Of a stretch of DNA of 64,000 nucleotides, positions 24,498-33,346 are shown one piece after another; the first letter of the stretch is position 1; the number at the start of each line of letters is the position of its first letter. The translations under genes were made by a program, and so were the position numbers. Source of the stretch: JBLMYQ01 sp050258375. Lineage in GTDB: Bacteria; Bacillota; Clostridia; Acetivibrionales; UBA4821. The notes below the pieces were generated by a model that saw nothing but the letters and a program-made list of their open reading frames with translations, was not told the DNA's origin and did not search any database. The stretch lies in the NCBI GenBank assembly GCA_050258375.1, contig JBLMYQ010000029.1, positions 16,915 through 80,914 on the forward strand, given 5' to 3'.

Positions 24498-25889
24498 CTA
24501 CAGCTTTGCAGCTCTCTCTTTAACCTCATCGATATTTCCAGCCAACAAGAAGCAGCTTTCCGGAATATCATCCAATTTACCTTCAACAATTTCCTTAAAT
24601 CCTGCAATAGTATCTTTTATTGGAACATATTTTCCTGATGTGCCAGTGAATGCTTCAGCAACAAACATTGGCTGTGATAAGAATTTTTCAACTTTTCTAG
24701 CACGGAAAACAACAAGCTTATCTTCTTCTGTCAATTCATCCATACCAAGAATAGCTATGATATCCTGTAACTCTTTATATCTTTGTAATATAGCCTGAAC
24801 CTTTCTTGCTACTTCATAGTGTTCCTGACCAACAACTCTTGGATCAAGAATCTTAGATGTAGAATCAAGCGGATCAACAGCCGGATAAATACCTTTTTCA
24901 ACTATCGCTCTTGAAAGAACTGTTGTTGCATCCAAATGAGCAAAGGTTGTAGCTGGTGCAGGGTCTGTCAAGTCATCAGCAGGAACGTATATTGCCTGTA
25001 CTGATGTAACAGAACCTTTTTTAGTTGAGGTTATTCTTTCTTGAAGAGCTCCAACGTCTGTTGCAAGCGTCGGCTGGTAACCAACAGCAGAAGGTACCCT
25101 TCCTAAAAGTGCAGAAACCTCAGAACCTGCTTGTATGAATCTGAATATATTGTCTATGAACAGTAGAACGTCTTGCCCTTCCTGATCTCTAAAATATTCA
25201 GCCATTGTCAGCGCTGTAAGACCAACTCTCATTCTTGCACCTGGCGGTTCATTCATTTGTCCGAATACCATTGCTGTCTTATCCATAACTCCGGAATCTT
25301 TCATTTCATGCCAAAGATCGTTTCCTTCTCTGGAACGTTCTCCAACACCACCGAAAACGGAGAAACCGCCATGCTCATAAGCAATGTTTCTGATAAGCTC
25401 CATAATAAGAACCGTTTTACCAACTCCTGCTCCTCCAAACAAACCAATCTTACCACCCTTTGCATAAGGAGCAAGCAGGTCAACAACCTTGATACCTGTT
25501 TCCAGCATTTCTGTTGCAGGTTGTTGGTCTGTAAACTCTGGTGCCGGTCTGTGTATTGGGTAATAGTCGGTTGCATTTACTTCACCTTCTTTGTCAATTG
25601 CTTCTCCCAATACATTGAAAACTCTTCCCAGTGCACCTTTACCAACAGGAACTTTAATTGGTGCTTTTGTATCCACTGCCTCCATTCCTCTTGAAAGACC
25701 ATCTGTTGAAGACATAGCAACACACCTTACTGTGTCATTTCCAAGATGCTGCATTACTTCAGCAATAACTTTACCACCTTCTTTATCAATTCTTACTGCG
25801 TTATAGATTGCAGGCAGTGAGCTATCTTCAAACTTTACGTCGATGACCGGACCTATAACCTGCATAATTTTTCCAACATTTTCTGGCAT
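24498..25889 (-). CDS. atpD: F-type ATP synthase subunit beta
   Basis: Beta carries the catalytic nucleotide sites of F1. The 463-residue product has the P-loop GGAGVGKTVLI, the catalytic-glutamate segment GVGERSREGNDLWHEM, the DELSEED-type motif as ELTEEDKLVV, and the signature PAVDPLDSTS. It lies between atpG and atpC. The spacer to atpG is unusually long (104 bases) and holds a GC-rich repeat. Confidence 0.98.
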   Translation of the reverse strand: MPENVGKIMQVIGPVIDVKFEDSSLPAIYNAVRIDKEGGKVIAEVMQHLGNDTVRCVAMSSTDGLSRGMEAVDTKAPIKVPVGKGALGRVFNVLGEAIDKEGEVNATDYYPIHRPAPEFTDQQPATEMLETGIKVVDLLAPYAKGGKIGLFGGAGVGKTVLIMELIRNIAYEHGGFSVFGGVGERSREGNDLWHEMKDSGVMDKTAMVFGQMNEPPGARMRVGLTALTMAEYFRDQEGQDVLLFIDNIFRFIQAGSEVSALLGRVPSAVGYQPTLATDVGALQERITSTKKGSVTSVQAIYVPADDLTDPAPATTFAHLDATTVLSRAIVEKGIYPAVDPLDSTSKILDPRVVGQEHYEVARKVQAILQRYKELQDIIAILGMDELTEEDKLVVFRARKVEKFLSQPMFVAEAFTGTSGKYVPIKDTIAGFKEIVEGKLDDIPESCFLLAGNIDEVKERAAKL

Positions 25890-25904
25890 ATTTTACACTC
25901 CTTC

Positions 25905-25992
25905 TAAGTTATTTCTAGTTCTAACCCCCATTGGTCCTTGACCGTATTCCCCCTATTAGGGAGGCTGGCGTGAAACGTCTGGAGGGCTAGCT
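25905..25992. repeat. GC-rich repeat-like spacer between atpG and atpD
   Basis: The spacer contains CCCCCTATTAGGGAGG and GGCGTGAAACGTC, both able to fold, and ends with TGGAGGG. The composition is richer in G/C than the neighbouring intergenic sequence. It resembles dispersed hairpin repeats seen in Firmicute genomes; no second full copy is in the window, although 63575-63612 has a related CCCCTC/GAAAGGGG hairpin. Confidence 0.4.
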
Positions 25993-25993
25993 A

Positions 25994-26863
25994 TTAAAGC
26001 ACGGCCGCTCCTCCAACTATTTCAGATATTTCCTGAGTAATTGCAGCCTGACGCGCTCTGTTATATGACAACGTAAGCTTTTTAATCATTTTATCAGCAT
26101 TTGATGTAGCACTATCCATTGCTGTCATCTTGGCACTCATTTCACTTGTAAAAGATTCTACCAACGCCCCATACAAAAGACCTTTGAGATATTTAGGTAC
26201 CAATATATCAAAAACTGCATTGGGTGAAGGCTCATACAAGAATGTCGCCCTTCTCGGAGTAGTTAAATCAACACCCTTTAGATTATCAACATCTAATGGA
26301 AGTATTTTAATAACTTGTGGCTCAAGTTTAAGTGCACTTACCATTTGGGTATACACTAAATAAACCTCATCGATATTCCCATTTACGAACTCATCAATTA
26401 CTACTTCGCCAATTTCTCTTGCCCTGTATACTGATGGATTCTGCGAAGGATAAGCATATTCGTTAAAGATATTATATGATTTCCTCTTAAAATAACTATG
26501 TGTCATATTACCAATTGTCAGAATAACCGAATCATTTTTATCCTTTATGGTTTTTTCAGCAAGTTTTAGAACATTGGAATTATATCCACCTGCCAGTCCT
26601 CTATCCCCTGCAATTACAATATACATTGTCTTCTTTTCTGGCTTGGATTCTCTTTGTTCAAAGTATTTTACTTCTATATCTCTTGTACGAAGCAATATAT
26701 CAGCTATTGTTTCCTGTACCTTGTTAAAAAACGGAAGTGTCTGCTCCAACTGCTGTCTGGATTTCTTCAGTTTTTGTGCTGCCATAAGCTTCATAGCTTT
26801 AGTAATCTTTTTGGTTTCTTTTATGCTTTTCATTCTAAGCTTAATTTCTCTAGCACTAGCCAT
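25994..26863 (-). CDS. atpG: F-type ATP synthase subunit gamma
   Basis: Gamma is the rotating shaft of F1. The 289-residue product has the N-terminal helix REIKLRMKSIKETKKITKAMKLMAA and the C-terminal helix SFTSEMSAKMTAMDSATSNADKMI with NRARQAAITQEISEIVGGA. The start MASAREIK at 26863 has a GGTGAG site eight bases away; a longer frame to 26875 is unlikely. The upstream spacer is a palindromic word repeat. Confidence 0.97.
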   Translation of the reverse strand: MASAREIKLRMKSIKETKKITKAMKLMAAQKLKKSRQQLEQTLPFFNKVQETIADILLRTRDIEVKYFEQRESKPEKKTMYIVIAGDRGLAGGYNSNVLKLAEKTIKDKNDSVILTIGNMTHSYFKRKSYNIFNEYAYPSQNPSVYRAREIGEVVIDEFVNGNIDEVYLVYTQMVSALKLEPQVIKILPLDVDNLKGVDLTTPRRATFLYEPSPNAVFDILVPKYLKGLLYGALVESFTSEMSAKMTAMDSATSNADKMIKKLTLSYNRARQAAITQEISEIVGGAAVL

Positions 26864-26882
26864 TTCTGTTCTCACCTACCCT

Positions 26883-26976
26883 TTTTTGTAGTGTAAAGTT
26901 GATAGTGCAAAATTTAAAGTTGAAAATCTTAAATTATGAAATTAACCTTATCTTTTACACTTTACATTTTACACTG
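26883..26976. repeat. palindromic word repeat between atpA and atpG
   Basis: The spacer begins with AGTGTAAAGT and ends with ACTTTACATTTTACACT, an inverted arrangement of the words TTTACA and ACACT around an A/T-rich centre. The same words occur at 54-85, 15290-15325, 50985-51000 and 61445-61470, but only here are both arms complete. Confidence 0.6.
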
Positions 26977-26979
26977 ATT

Positions 26980-28494
26980 CTATGCCCTGAATCTTACGCT
27001 CTTATATTCTTCAATTGCCTTTTTAAGCAATTCTTCTGTTTCTGCGTTTAATTCTCCAGTTTTTACTATCGAATCATATATTTGTGAATATTTTTCACCT
27101 ATAAATTCAATAAGTCCTTTATTGAATTTTATTACCTGTTTTGTATCAACATCCATAAGATAGCCGTTTATACCTGAATATAGTACTACAACCTGATGTT
27201 GAACAGGCATTGTATCATATTGATCCTGTTTTAGCGTTTCAACAAGTCTTTGTCCCTGCATCAAGCTATCGCGTGTGATTTTATCAAGTTCTGAGCCGAA
27301 TTGAGCAAATGCAGCAAGCTCTCTGTACTGTGCAAGTCCAAGCCTTAACTTACCGGTAACCTTCCTCATAGCTTTGATTTGAGCAGAACCTCCAACTCTG
27401 GAAACTGACAAACCAACATTAACAGCAGGTCTGATACCAGAATAAAACAATTCTGATTCAAGGTAAATCTGTCCATCTGTTATAGAGATAACATTTGTAG
27501 GTATATATGCCGAAACGTCACTTGCAAGTGTTTCAATAATAGGCAATGCTGTTATTGAACCACCACCTAGCTCATCACTAAGTCTTACAGCTCTTTCAAG
27601 CAATCTTGAATGGAGATAGAAAACATCTCCAGGATAAGCTTCTCTTCCTGGTGGTCTTCTCAAAAGAAGTGACATAGCTCTGTATGCTTGTGCATGTTTT
27701 GAAAGGTCATCATATACTATTAATACATCTTTGCTCTGTGCATACAAGAACTCTTCTGCCATAGCACATCCAGCATAAGGTGCAATGTACTGAATTGTTG
27801 ACATTTCACTGGCAGTTGAGGAAACAACTATTGTATATTCCATTGCGCCTTTTTGTTCAAGCAGGTTAACAATCGCAGCAACTGATGAAGCTTTTTGACC
27901 AATTGCAACGTAAATACAAATCATGTTTTGTCCTTTTTGATTAAGTATTGTATCAATTGCAACTGCAGTTTTACCTGTCTGCCTATCTCCAATAATAAGC
28001 TCTCTCTGTCCTCTTCCAATCGGTATCATGGAGTCTATAGCCATAATGCCTGTCTGCACTGGCTTGTTAACTGACTTTCTGTCTATAACACCCGGTGCAA
28101 GGAATTCTAGAGGTCTGAATTTATCTGTTTTTATTTCGCCTTTTCCATCAAGTGGTCTTCCAAGCGGATCAACAACTCTTCCAATAAGAGCATCTCCAGC
28201 CGGAACTTCAACTGTTCTTTTTGTTCTCTTAACTATTGTACCTTCCTTAATCTCTTCTTCTCCACCAAAGAGCACGCATCCGACGTTGTCTTCTTCGAGG
28301 TTAAGAGCCATACCGAATATTCCGTTTCCGAAATCAAGAAGCTCACCATATGTAGCACCTTCGAGCCCATATATTCTTGCAATTCCATCACCGGCTTGAA
28401 GGACATAACCTACATCTTCTTCTTTTGTCTTCATATCATAATTTTCTATTTGTTGTTTTAATATTGAACTAATTTCTTCAGGTCTTACTTTCAT
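26980..28494 (-). CDS. atpA: F-type ATP synthase subunit alpha
   Basis: Alpha carries the non-catalytic nucleotide sites. The 504-residue product has the P-loop GDRQTGKTAVAID, the PAVNVGLSVSRVGGSAQ signature with the arginine finger region, and the usual N-terminal domain (MKVRPEEISSILKQQI). The ATG at 28494 is chosen because GGAGG lies just upstream; the frame runs to 28521 without a site. Confidence 0.98.
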   Translation of the reverse strand: MKVRPEEISSILKQQIENYDMKTKEEDVGYVLQAGDGIARIYGLEGATYGELLDFGNGIFGMALNLEEDNVGCVLFGGEEEIKEGTIVKRTKRTVEVPAGDALIGRVVDPLGRPLDGKGEIKTDKFRPLEFLAPGVIDRKSVNKPVQTGIMAIDSMIPIGRGQRELIIGDRQTGKTAVAIDTILNQKGQNMICIYVAIGQKASSVAAIVNLLEQKGAMEYTIVVSSTASEMSTIQYIAPYAGCAMAEEFLYAQSKDVLIVYDDLSKHAQAYRAMSLLLRRPPGREAYPGDVFYLHSRLLERAVRLSDELGGGSITALPIIETLASDVSAYIPTNVISITDGQIYLESELFYSGIRPAVNVGLSVSRVGGSAQIKAMRKVTGKLRLGLAQYRELAAFAQFGSELDKITRDSLMQGQRLVETLKQDQYDTMPVQHQVVVLYSGINGYLMDVDTKQVIKFNKGLIEFIGEKYSQIYDSIVKTGELNAETEELLKKAIEEYKSVRFRA

Positions 28495-28509
28495 TTTTAC
28501 CCTCCTCTT

Positions 28510-28590
28510 GTTTTTGGCCATTGGCTATTGGCTTTTGGCTACTGGCTTTCTGTTTTAGCTAATAGCTAACAGCTAATAGCCAATAGCTAA
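28510..28590. repeat. palindromic word repeat between atpH and atpA
   Basis: Iterations of GGCTATTGGC on one side and GCTAATAGCCAATAGC on the other form a near-perfect snap-back of about 35 bases per arm. It lies in the transcribed spacer just upstream of the atpA ribosome-binding site. No coding content. Confidence 0.65.
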
Positions 28591-28592
28591 TT

Positions 28593-29123
28593 TCAGCCCA
28601 TTGCGCTTTGCATTCTATCAAGCTTGCCCTTAATACTTCCATCTATCATCTTGTCACCAATTTTTACAATGACTCCTCCAAATATAGATGGATCAATAAC
28701 ATTGTCTGCCTTTACATTTTCACTGCCATACTGAAGCCTTAGCTTTTCTCCAAGCTTATTAATCTGACTTTCAGATAATGGCTCTGTGGATATTATTTTT
28801 AAGTTAAGGCATTTCTTTATTTCATCAGCAAGCAATTTGTACTGTTCTATAATTCCGGAAAAGTTTTTCATTCTTCCTTTATCAATCAGGATTTTTAAGA
28901 AATTTACACTATCCTTATGAATATCATTTCCGAATATCTTTTCTATTGCTTCTTTCTTGCTATTGTCCTTTAAGCTTGGATTATTCAGAAACTTTCTAAG
29001 CTCTGGATTGTCTTTTATGGTGTTTTCAACAGCTTCCATATCAGCCTGAAATGTATCAATCAACTTATGCTCTACACCAATTCTGATTAATGCTTCAGCA
29101 TATCTTTTTTCTACAAGCGGCAT
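28593..29123 (-). CDS. atpH: F-type ATP synthase subunit delta
   Basis: Delta links the peripheral stalk to F1. The 176-residue product has the N-terminal helical domain (LVEKRYAEALIRIGVEHKLI) and the C-terminal signature VKADNVIDPSIFGGVIVKIGDKMIDGS. It overlaps the atpF stop codon by one base (TAATG). Confidence 0.95.
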   Translation of the reverse strand: MPLVEKRYAEALIRIGVEHKLIDTFQADMEAVENTIKDNPELRKFLNNPSLKDNSKKEAIEKIFGNDIHKDSVNFLKILIDKGRMKNFSGIIEQYKLLADEIKKCLNLKIISTEPLSESQINKLGEKLRLQYGSENVKADNVIDPSIFGGVIVKIGDKMIDGSIKGKLDRMQSAMG

Positions 29124-29605
29124 TATGCAGCACCTACCTCATCAATGAAATCGTCAACAAGCTTCTTGTTGGTTTCGTTGTCCATATTCTTCGCTACAAC
29201 TTTTGAAGCTGCAGCAAGTGCGATACCCGCAATCTGAGCCTTAAGTTCATTAACCATGCTCTTTCTTTCTATTTCAATATCTTTTTGAGCTTTTTCAACA
29301 AGAGATTTTGCGTCTTCTTTTGCTTTATTAAGAATTTCGTCATACTGCTTTTCAGCTTTAGCTCTTGCTTCATTTACAATCTTTTCTGCTTCTTCTACAG
29401 CTTTGTCAAGCTGTTCCTTGAGCTCAGCCTTCATTACTTCGGCTTGCTCTTTATTCGATTGAGCAGACTCAAACATTTCTTTTATAGAATTAGCCCTGTT
29501 TTCCATGAAATTGGTTACAGGCTTGAAAAGAATTTTTTTAAGTATCCAATATAAAAATAATATATTAATTATTACTAATATAAATGTAAAATCAAAATTG
29601 AGCAT
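29123..29605 (-). CDS. atpF: F-type ATP synthase subunit b
   Basis: Subunit b forms the peripheral stalk. The 160-residue product has one N-terminal membrane segment (FTFILVIINILFLYWILKKILF) followed by a long charged coiled coil (QSNKEQAEVMKAELKEQLDKA and beyond). The spacing to atpH suggests translational coupling. Confidence 0.95.
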   Translation of the reverse strand: MLNFDFTFILVIINILFLYWILKKILFKPVTNFMENRANSIKEMFESAQSNKEQAEVMKAELKEQLDKAVEEAEKIVNEARAKAEKQYDEILNKAKEDAKSLVEKAQKDIEIERKSMVNELKAQIAGIALAAASKVVAKNMDNETNKKLVDDFIDEVGAA

Positions 29606-29632
29606 TTTTCTCCTCCCAATTGATGACGCAAG

Positions 29633-29726
29633 CTAAGACATAAGACCATCCGTTTTACATGAAATATGTACCCGCAACAGCCCTATGCCTATTGCCTATG
29701 TCTAGTTAGCCTGACTCAATCAGGCC
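29633..29726. repeat. spacer hairpins between atpE and atpF
   Basis: An outer inverted repeat (GCTAAGACATA near 29632 with TATGTCTAGTTAGC near 29695) encloses words such as CCTATTGCCTATG. Next to the atpE stop is a separate hairpin, GCCTGA (29709-29714) with TCAGGC (29720-29725). Such a structure could protect or process the atpE message, whose product is needed in many copies, but that is inference. Confidence 0.45.
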
Positions 29727-29735
29727 CTGTTAAAA

Positions 29736-29957
29736 TTAAAGCTTTGTGAATATAAGTATTGCAACGATAAGACCATAAATTGCAGTTGCTTCTGCAAGAG
29801 CTATACCCAAAACGAAGTTTTTGGTTATCTTGCCATCTGCTTCCGGCTGTCTTGAAACAGCTTCAGCTGCCTTACCTGTAGCGATACCTATACCTATTCC
29901 TGCTCCTATACCTGTTAGAGCTGCGATACCTGCTGCTATTCCCATTAATCCATTCAT
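29736..29957 (-). CDS. atpE: F-type ATP synthase subunit c
   Basis: The 73-residue hairpin protein forms the membrane rotor ring. Two membrane helices flank the polar loop SRQPEADGK. The ion-carrying glutamate is in LAEATAIYG. The position equal to the sodium-ligand Gln32 of Ilyobacter is Ile (GIGIGIATGK) and Ser66 is Ala, so proton rather than sodium coupling is more likely, although Thr and Tyr of the site remain. Confidence 0.96.
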   Translation of the reverse strand: MNGLMGIAAGIAALTGIGAGIGIGIATGKAAEAVSRQPEADGKITKNFVLGIALAEATAIYGLIVAILIFTKL

Positions 29958-29975
29958 TGTATTTTCACCCCCTTT

Positions 29976-30872
29976 TTATTCTATAGCTTCTTCAATATAA
30001 AGCATTGATAAGAACGTAAATATAAATGCCTGTAATAAACCATCAAATATGTCAAAATAAAGACTAAATATAGGTGGAAGTAATAACCTTCTTGAAACTA
30101 TTGTTATTAACTCCATCATTACAAATGCTCCGAAAACGTTACCGAATAAACGTAAGCAAAGAGAAAGCGGCTTAATTATGTACTCCATCAGTTTAAACGG
30201 AAGCATAATCGGAATTGGCTCAAACCAGCTTTTTATTGTACCACCAATACCTTTATATTTAAGCTGGCTTCCAATAACAAGCAGTATTGTCATTAAAGCA
30301 AGTGCTGCTGGCAGATTTATATCCTTTGTTGGAGGTCTGAGTCCCGGAAACAAAAATCCCCCTATATGAAACTCTGGTATCCCAAGCATTCCAATTGTAT
30401 TACAAAATGCAAGGAATATAATGATTGTACCGAAATATGGAGCAAAAGGCTTCCAATGATGACCTATCATTGACTTTGCCAAACTATTTATGCCTTCTAC
30501 AAGCGCCTCTGCAAAATTCTGTACTTTACCGGGAAATTTTTCGAATTTTCTTGTGATAAGAATGGCTCCTATAATAATTATTGCAGTTAGAAACCACATT
30601 GTTAAAATAGATTCATTAAAGTTTATTGTAAATGGCTTCATATGATAGTTAAGAATATCAAAGCCAGGCACTTCCACTTTAATACTTTCGTAGGTAATTT
30701 TCTGCATCTTTGCTGTTAGCTCTGAACCCAGACTTTCTTTTTCAGCACCATGCTCTACAGTCTTTCCTTCTTTTGATGCTGCATGCTCAGCAGTTGTTAC
30801 TTCAACTTGAGCTTCAGCATTAGTATTTTGTACCGCAGTATCTTCTACTGCACTAGCTGCTTGATGACTCAT
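29976..30872 (-). CDS. atpB: F-type ATP synthase subunit a, with N-terminal extension
   Basis: Subunit a forms the proton half-channels next to the c-ring. The essential arginine is in the segment KPLSLCLRLFGNVFGAFVMM; the last helices end FTFLSMLYIEEAIE. The 298-residue product has an unusual hydrophilic head of about 60 residues rich in Ala, Glu, Thr and Val before the normal a-subunit sequence (FTINFNESILTMWFLTA). The ATG at 30872 has a good AAGGAGATG site and no later start has one, so the extension appears real. Confidence 0.94.
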   Translation of the reverse strand: MSHQAASAVEDTAVQNTNAEAQVEVTTAEHAASKEGKTVEHGAEKESLGSELTAKMQKITYESIKVEVPGFDILNYHMKPFTINFNESILTMWFLTAIIIIGAILITRKFEKFPGKVQNFAEALVEGINSLAKSMIGHHWKPFAPYFGTIIIFLAFCNTIGMLGIPEFHIGGFLFPGLRPPTKDINLPAALALMTILLVIGSQLKYKGIGGTIKSWFEPIPIMLPFKLMEYIIKPLSLCLRLFGNVFGAFVMMELITIVSRRLLLPPIFSLYFDIFDGLLQAFIFTFLSMLYIEEAIE

Positions 30873-30976
30873 TTCACATCTCCTTTCCTTTAATATTGTT
30901 TATTGCTTAAGCTTAATTTTATTACTTAAATTTTAAGTATATGTACAACGCAGTAATGCGCGGCATATCACGTTTT

Positions 30977-31372
30977 TTATTCGAAGTTATTGTTTGTAAT
31001 ACCAACAGCTTCAGTAAAAGCATTAATCATAATTGTCATGGTAACAATACTTACTCCTATAAAAACAGCAAAAAAAACTTGCAATGATTTATCTGCAGAG
31101 ACAAACAAAAGGATTACAGTAAGCAATTGAATGATAAAATATTTTACAATAACCAATCCGGAACGCCCCGAATCTGAAAACATAATTTTTACCATTTCTG
31201 TCAGCCCTCTCAGCCTGATAAGACTAACAGCATATCCGAGTGTCAGCGCAAATAAAATCCGAATATTAAAATTAAAAAGAAATAAGGATGTTAGTAAAGC
31301 TGCTATGTATAAGAACAAGGAATTTTTCATTAAAAGCTTTTCTGTACTACTGGTAAATTTCATTTTATACAC
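30977..31372 (-). CDS. atpI: ATP synthase protein I-like membrane protein
   Basis: The 131-residue product has four predicted membrane segments (for example LFLYIAALLTSLFLFNF and ILFALTLGYAVSLIRL) and lies first in the atp operon, the classic place of AtpI, a chaperone for c-ring assembly. The sequence is poorly conserved in this family, so the name rests mainly on position, size and topology. The start is GTG at 31372 or ATG at 31363; neither has a strong ribosome-binding site. Confidence 0.75.
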   Translation of the reverse strand: MYKMKFTSSTEKLLMKNSLFLYIAALLTSLFLFNFNIRILFALTLGYAVSLIRLRGLTEMVKIMFSDSGRSGLVIVKYFIIQLLTVILLFVSADKSLQVFFAVFIGVSIVTMTIMINAFTEAVGITNNNFE

Positions 31373-31688
31373 TCTATTTCATATTTAATCCGGCTAGAAT
31401 TACAAAATCACATAATTTACATAATGCCAGACATAAGCAAACATATTTTACAATAAAATTTTAAAAAATTGAAGTAATTAGCAAAAAATTAATACAGATT
31501 TAATAAATTTAATAATATTTTTTTTTATTTTGTGTTAATATTTATATATCGCCATCCGATAAACATAATGAAATTCTATATTCCTTTTCGAATATTGTCA
31601 AAAAAGCTTTTTCCACTTTTGTTAAGTTTCGTTCCTAAATAGTATATTGAATTACAAGCGATAAATTATTAATCTAGGAGTTGAGTGC
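31373..31688. other. A/T-rich divergent intergenic region between atpI and motA
   Basis: This 316-base region separates the minus-strand atp operon from plus-strand motAB. It is very A/T rich with poly-A and poly-T runs. I see two weak sigma-D-like boxes on plus (given separately) and no clear sigma-A pair for atpI. No open frame of interest. Confidence 0.5.
31535..31562 (+). promoter_or_regulatory. candidate sigma-D promoter for motAB
   Basis: TTAA (consensus TAAA) is followed after 16 bases by TCCGATAA (consensus GCCGATAA). A second, weaker candidate is TAAA at 31636 with AGCGATAA at 31657 (17-base gap). Motor genes are commonly sigma-D dependent and this window encodes the factor, so either would make sense; neither is perfect. 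Confidence 0.35.
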
Positions 31689-32492
31689 ATGGATTTTTCA
31701 ACCATTATAGGTCTTGTTATAGGATTTGGCATGATACTTGCCGCTTTTGTAATGGAAGGCGGAAATGTAGCTGGTCTCCTTCAGATTACTGCAGCAATGA
31801 TAGTTTTTGGTGGAACCATAGGTGCGGTAATGATATCTTTTCCTTTAGATAACATCAAAAGAGCTTTAAAAATTGCTAAAATTATTTTTGTTCAAAAAGA
31901 CTACAACGAGATTGATATTATAAATCAATTAGCTGATTTGTCTGAAAAAGCAAGAAAAGATGGTCTTTTGAGTTTAGAGCAAGACACCCAGTCAAATCCT
32001 AATCCTTTAATTAGAAAAGGTCTGAGCCTTGTTGTCGATGGTATAGAAACTGAAGTTATTAAGGATATTTTAGTTAGAGAAACTTATCTTCATGAGCATG
32101 AATTTCACTCCAGTGCAACAATATTTGAAGCAGCCGGAGGATATTCGCCTACAATGGGTATCGTAGGAACTGTTATGGGTCTGATAAGTGTTTTAAGTAA
32201 TCTTTCAAATCCAAATGAACTTGGTGCTAAAATAGCTCTTGCTTTTATAGCAACACTTTTCGGAGTTGGTTTCGCCAATCTTGCCTGGCTTCCTTTTGCT
32301 ACGAAAATAAAGGTTAAAGGAAAAAAAGAAAAAATGATTAACGACCTGATAATCGAAGGACTTCTTTCAATACAAGCAGGAGAAAATCCTAGAATAATAA
32401 AAGAAAAACTAAACCTCTCATTGCTTGAACAAATGAGCGGAAAGAAACCGTCTGAGGTCAAAGAAGATGAAGGCGTACGTGCAGAGGGGTGA
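31689..32492 (+). CDS. motA: flagellar motor stator protein MotA
   Basis: MotA and MotB form the proton-driven stator. The 267-residue product has four membrane segments: two near the N-terminus (IIGLVIGFGMILAAFVM, MIVFGGTIGAVMISF) and two after the cytoplasmic loop (YSPTMGIVGTVMGLISVL, ALAFIATLFGVGFANL). The cytoplasmic domain contains the conserved RKGLSLVVDGIE. GGAG precedes the ATG; motB follows after seven bases. Confidence 0.95.
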   Translation: MDFSTIIGLVIGFGMILAAFVMEGGNVAGLLQITAAMIVFGGTIGAVMISFPLDNIKRALKIAKIIFVQKDYNEIDIINQLADLSEKARKDGLLSLEQDTQSNPNPLIRKGLSLVVDGIETEVIKDILVRETYLHEHEFHSSATIFEAAGGYSPTMGIVGTVMGLISVLSNLSNPNELGAKIALAFIATLFGVGFANLAWLPFATKIKVKGKKEKMINDLIIEGLLSIQAGENPRIIKEKLNLSLLEQMSGKKPSEVKEDEGVRAEG

Positions 32493-32499
32493 TTTATAA

Positions 32500-33324
32500 A
32501 TGGCGAACATGCCTCAGCCAGAACCGGAAAAAGAGAATTCCGAGCGATGGTTACTTACATATTCTGATCTTATTACTCTTCTTCTTACATTTTTTATAAT
32601 ACTCTATTCAATCAGCCAACAGGATGCTGCAAAATTCCAACAGGTTGCAGAATCTCTTAATGGTGCCTTAACAGGCTCAAAGGAAATAGTCGGCGAAAGC
32701 CCCGGCATTTCACAAATACAAGGGAAGAGTGGATTTCATCTTGAAGTCAACAATGAAGAAAAAGAAAAAGCTGAGCAGAATAAATTAAAGGAAATTAAGA
32801 AGAAAGTTGAAGCACTTGCTAAAAAGGAAGGCTTGCAATCTTCAATTTCTGTCACATTGGAAGAAAGAGGAGTAGCAATCAGAATAGTTGATAGAGTTCT
32901 TTTTAATAGCGGCTATGCAGATTTAACTCCCCAGGCAGATAATATTTTAAGAAGCATAGGCAAAATCTTATATACAAGTCAAGGACAGTATATAAGGATA
33001 GAAGGTCATACCGATAATGTACCTATTTCGGGAAAGTTTGCTTCCAACTGGGAATTATCTTCTTCCAGAGCAACAAACGTTCTTAGACTTTTTATTGATA
33101 AAGCCGGGATAAATCCTAGAATACTATCTGCGGTTGGATATGGTGAATATCGTCCTCTTGCAAGCAATAGTAATGAAGAAGGCCGGACAAAAAACCGAAG
33201 GGTCGAAATAGTAATACTAAATACCAAATTCAGTCAATCTGAATCGCAGTCAATTGAAAGCAAAAAATCTCCACAAACCCAAACAGAAAAAAATGGCAAA
33301 TCACAAATACGTTCCGCACAATAA
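32500..33324 (+). CDS. motB: flagellar motor stator protein MotB
   Basis: MotB anchors the stator to peptidoglycan. The 274-residue product has one membrane helix with the proton-carrying aspartate (RWLLTYSDLITLLLTFFIIL), a charged plug/linker, and a C-terminal OmpA-type domain (IEGHTDNVPISGKF, NWELSSSRATNVLRLF, GRTKNRRVEIVI). The Ser/Gln-rich tail is variable. A terminator follows immediately. Confidence 0.95.
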   Translation: MANMPQPEPEKENSERWLLTYSDLITLLLTFFIILYSISQQDAAKFQQVAESLNGALTGSKEIVGESPGISQIQGKSGFHLEVNNEEKEKAEQNKLKEIKKKVEALAKKEGLQSSISVTLEERGVAIRIVDRVLFNSGYADLTPQADNILRSIGKILYTSQGQYIRIEGHTDNVPISGKFASNWELSSSRATNVLRLFIDKAGINPRILSAVGYGEYRPLASNSNEEGRTKNRRVEIVILNTKFSQSESQSIESKKSPQTQTEKNGKSQIRSAQ

Positions 33325-33346
33325 AAAACTACCACAAGGTAGTTTT
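33324..33346 (+). terminator. bidirectional terminator between motB and the P-loop/Asp23 gene
   Basis: AAAAAACTACC and GGTAGTTTTTT form an eleven-base stem with a four-base loop and T-runs on both strands, fitting the two convergent genes. Confidence 0.88.

Noticed and set aside
25301..25576. Minus-strand out-of-frame ORF inside atpD
   Set aside because: Lies fully within the beta-subunit gene in another frame and shows no conserved sequence.
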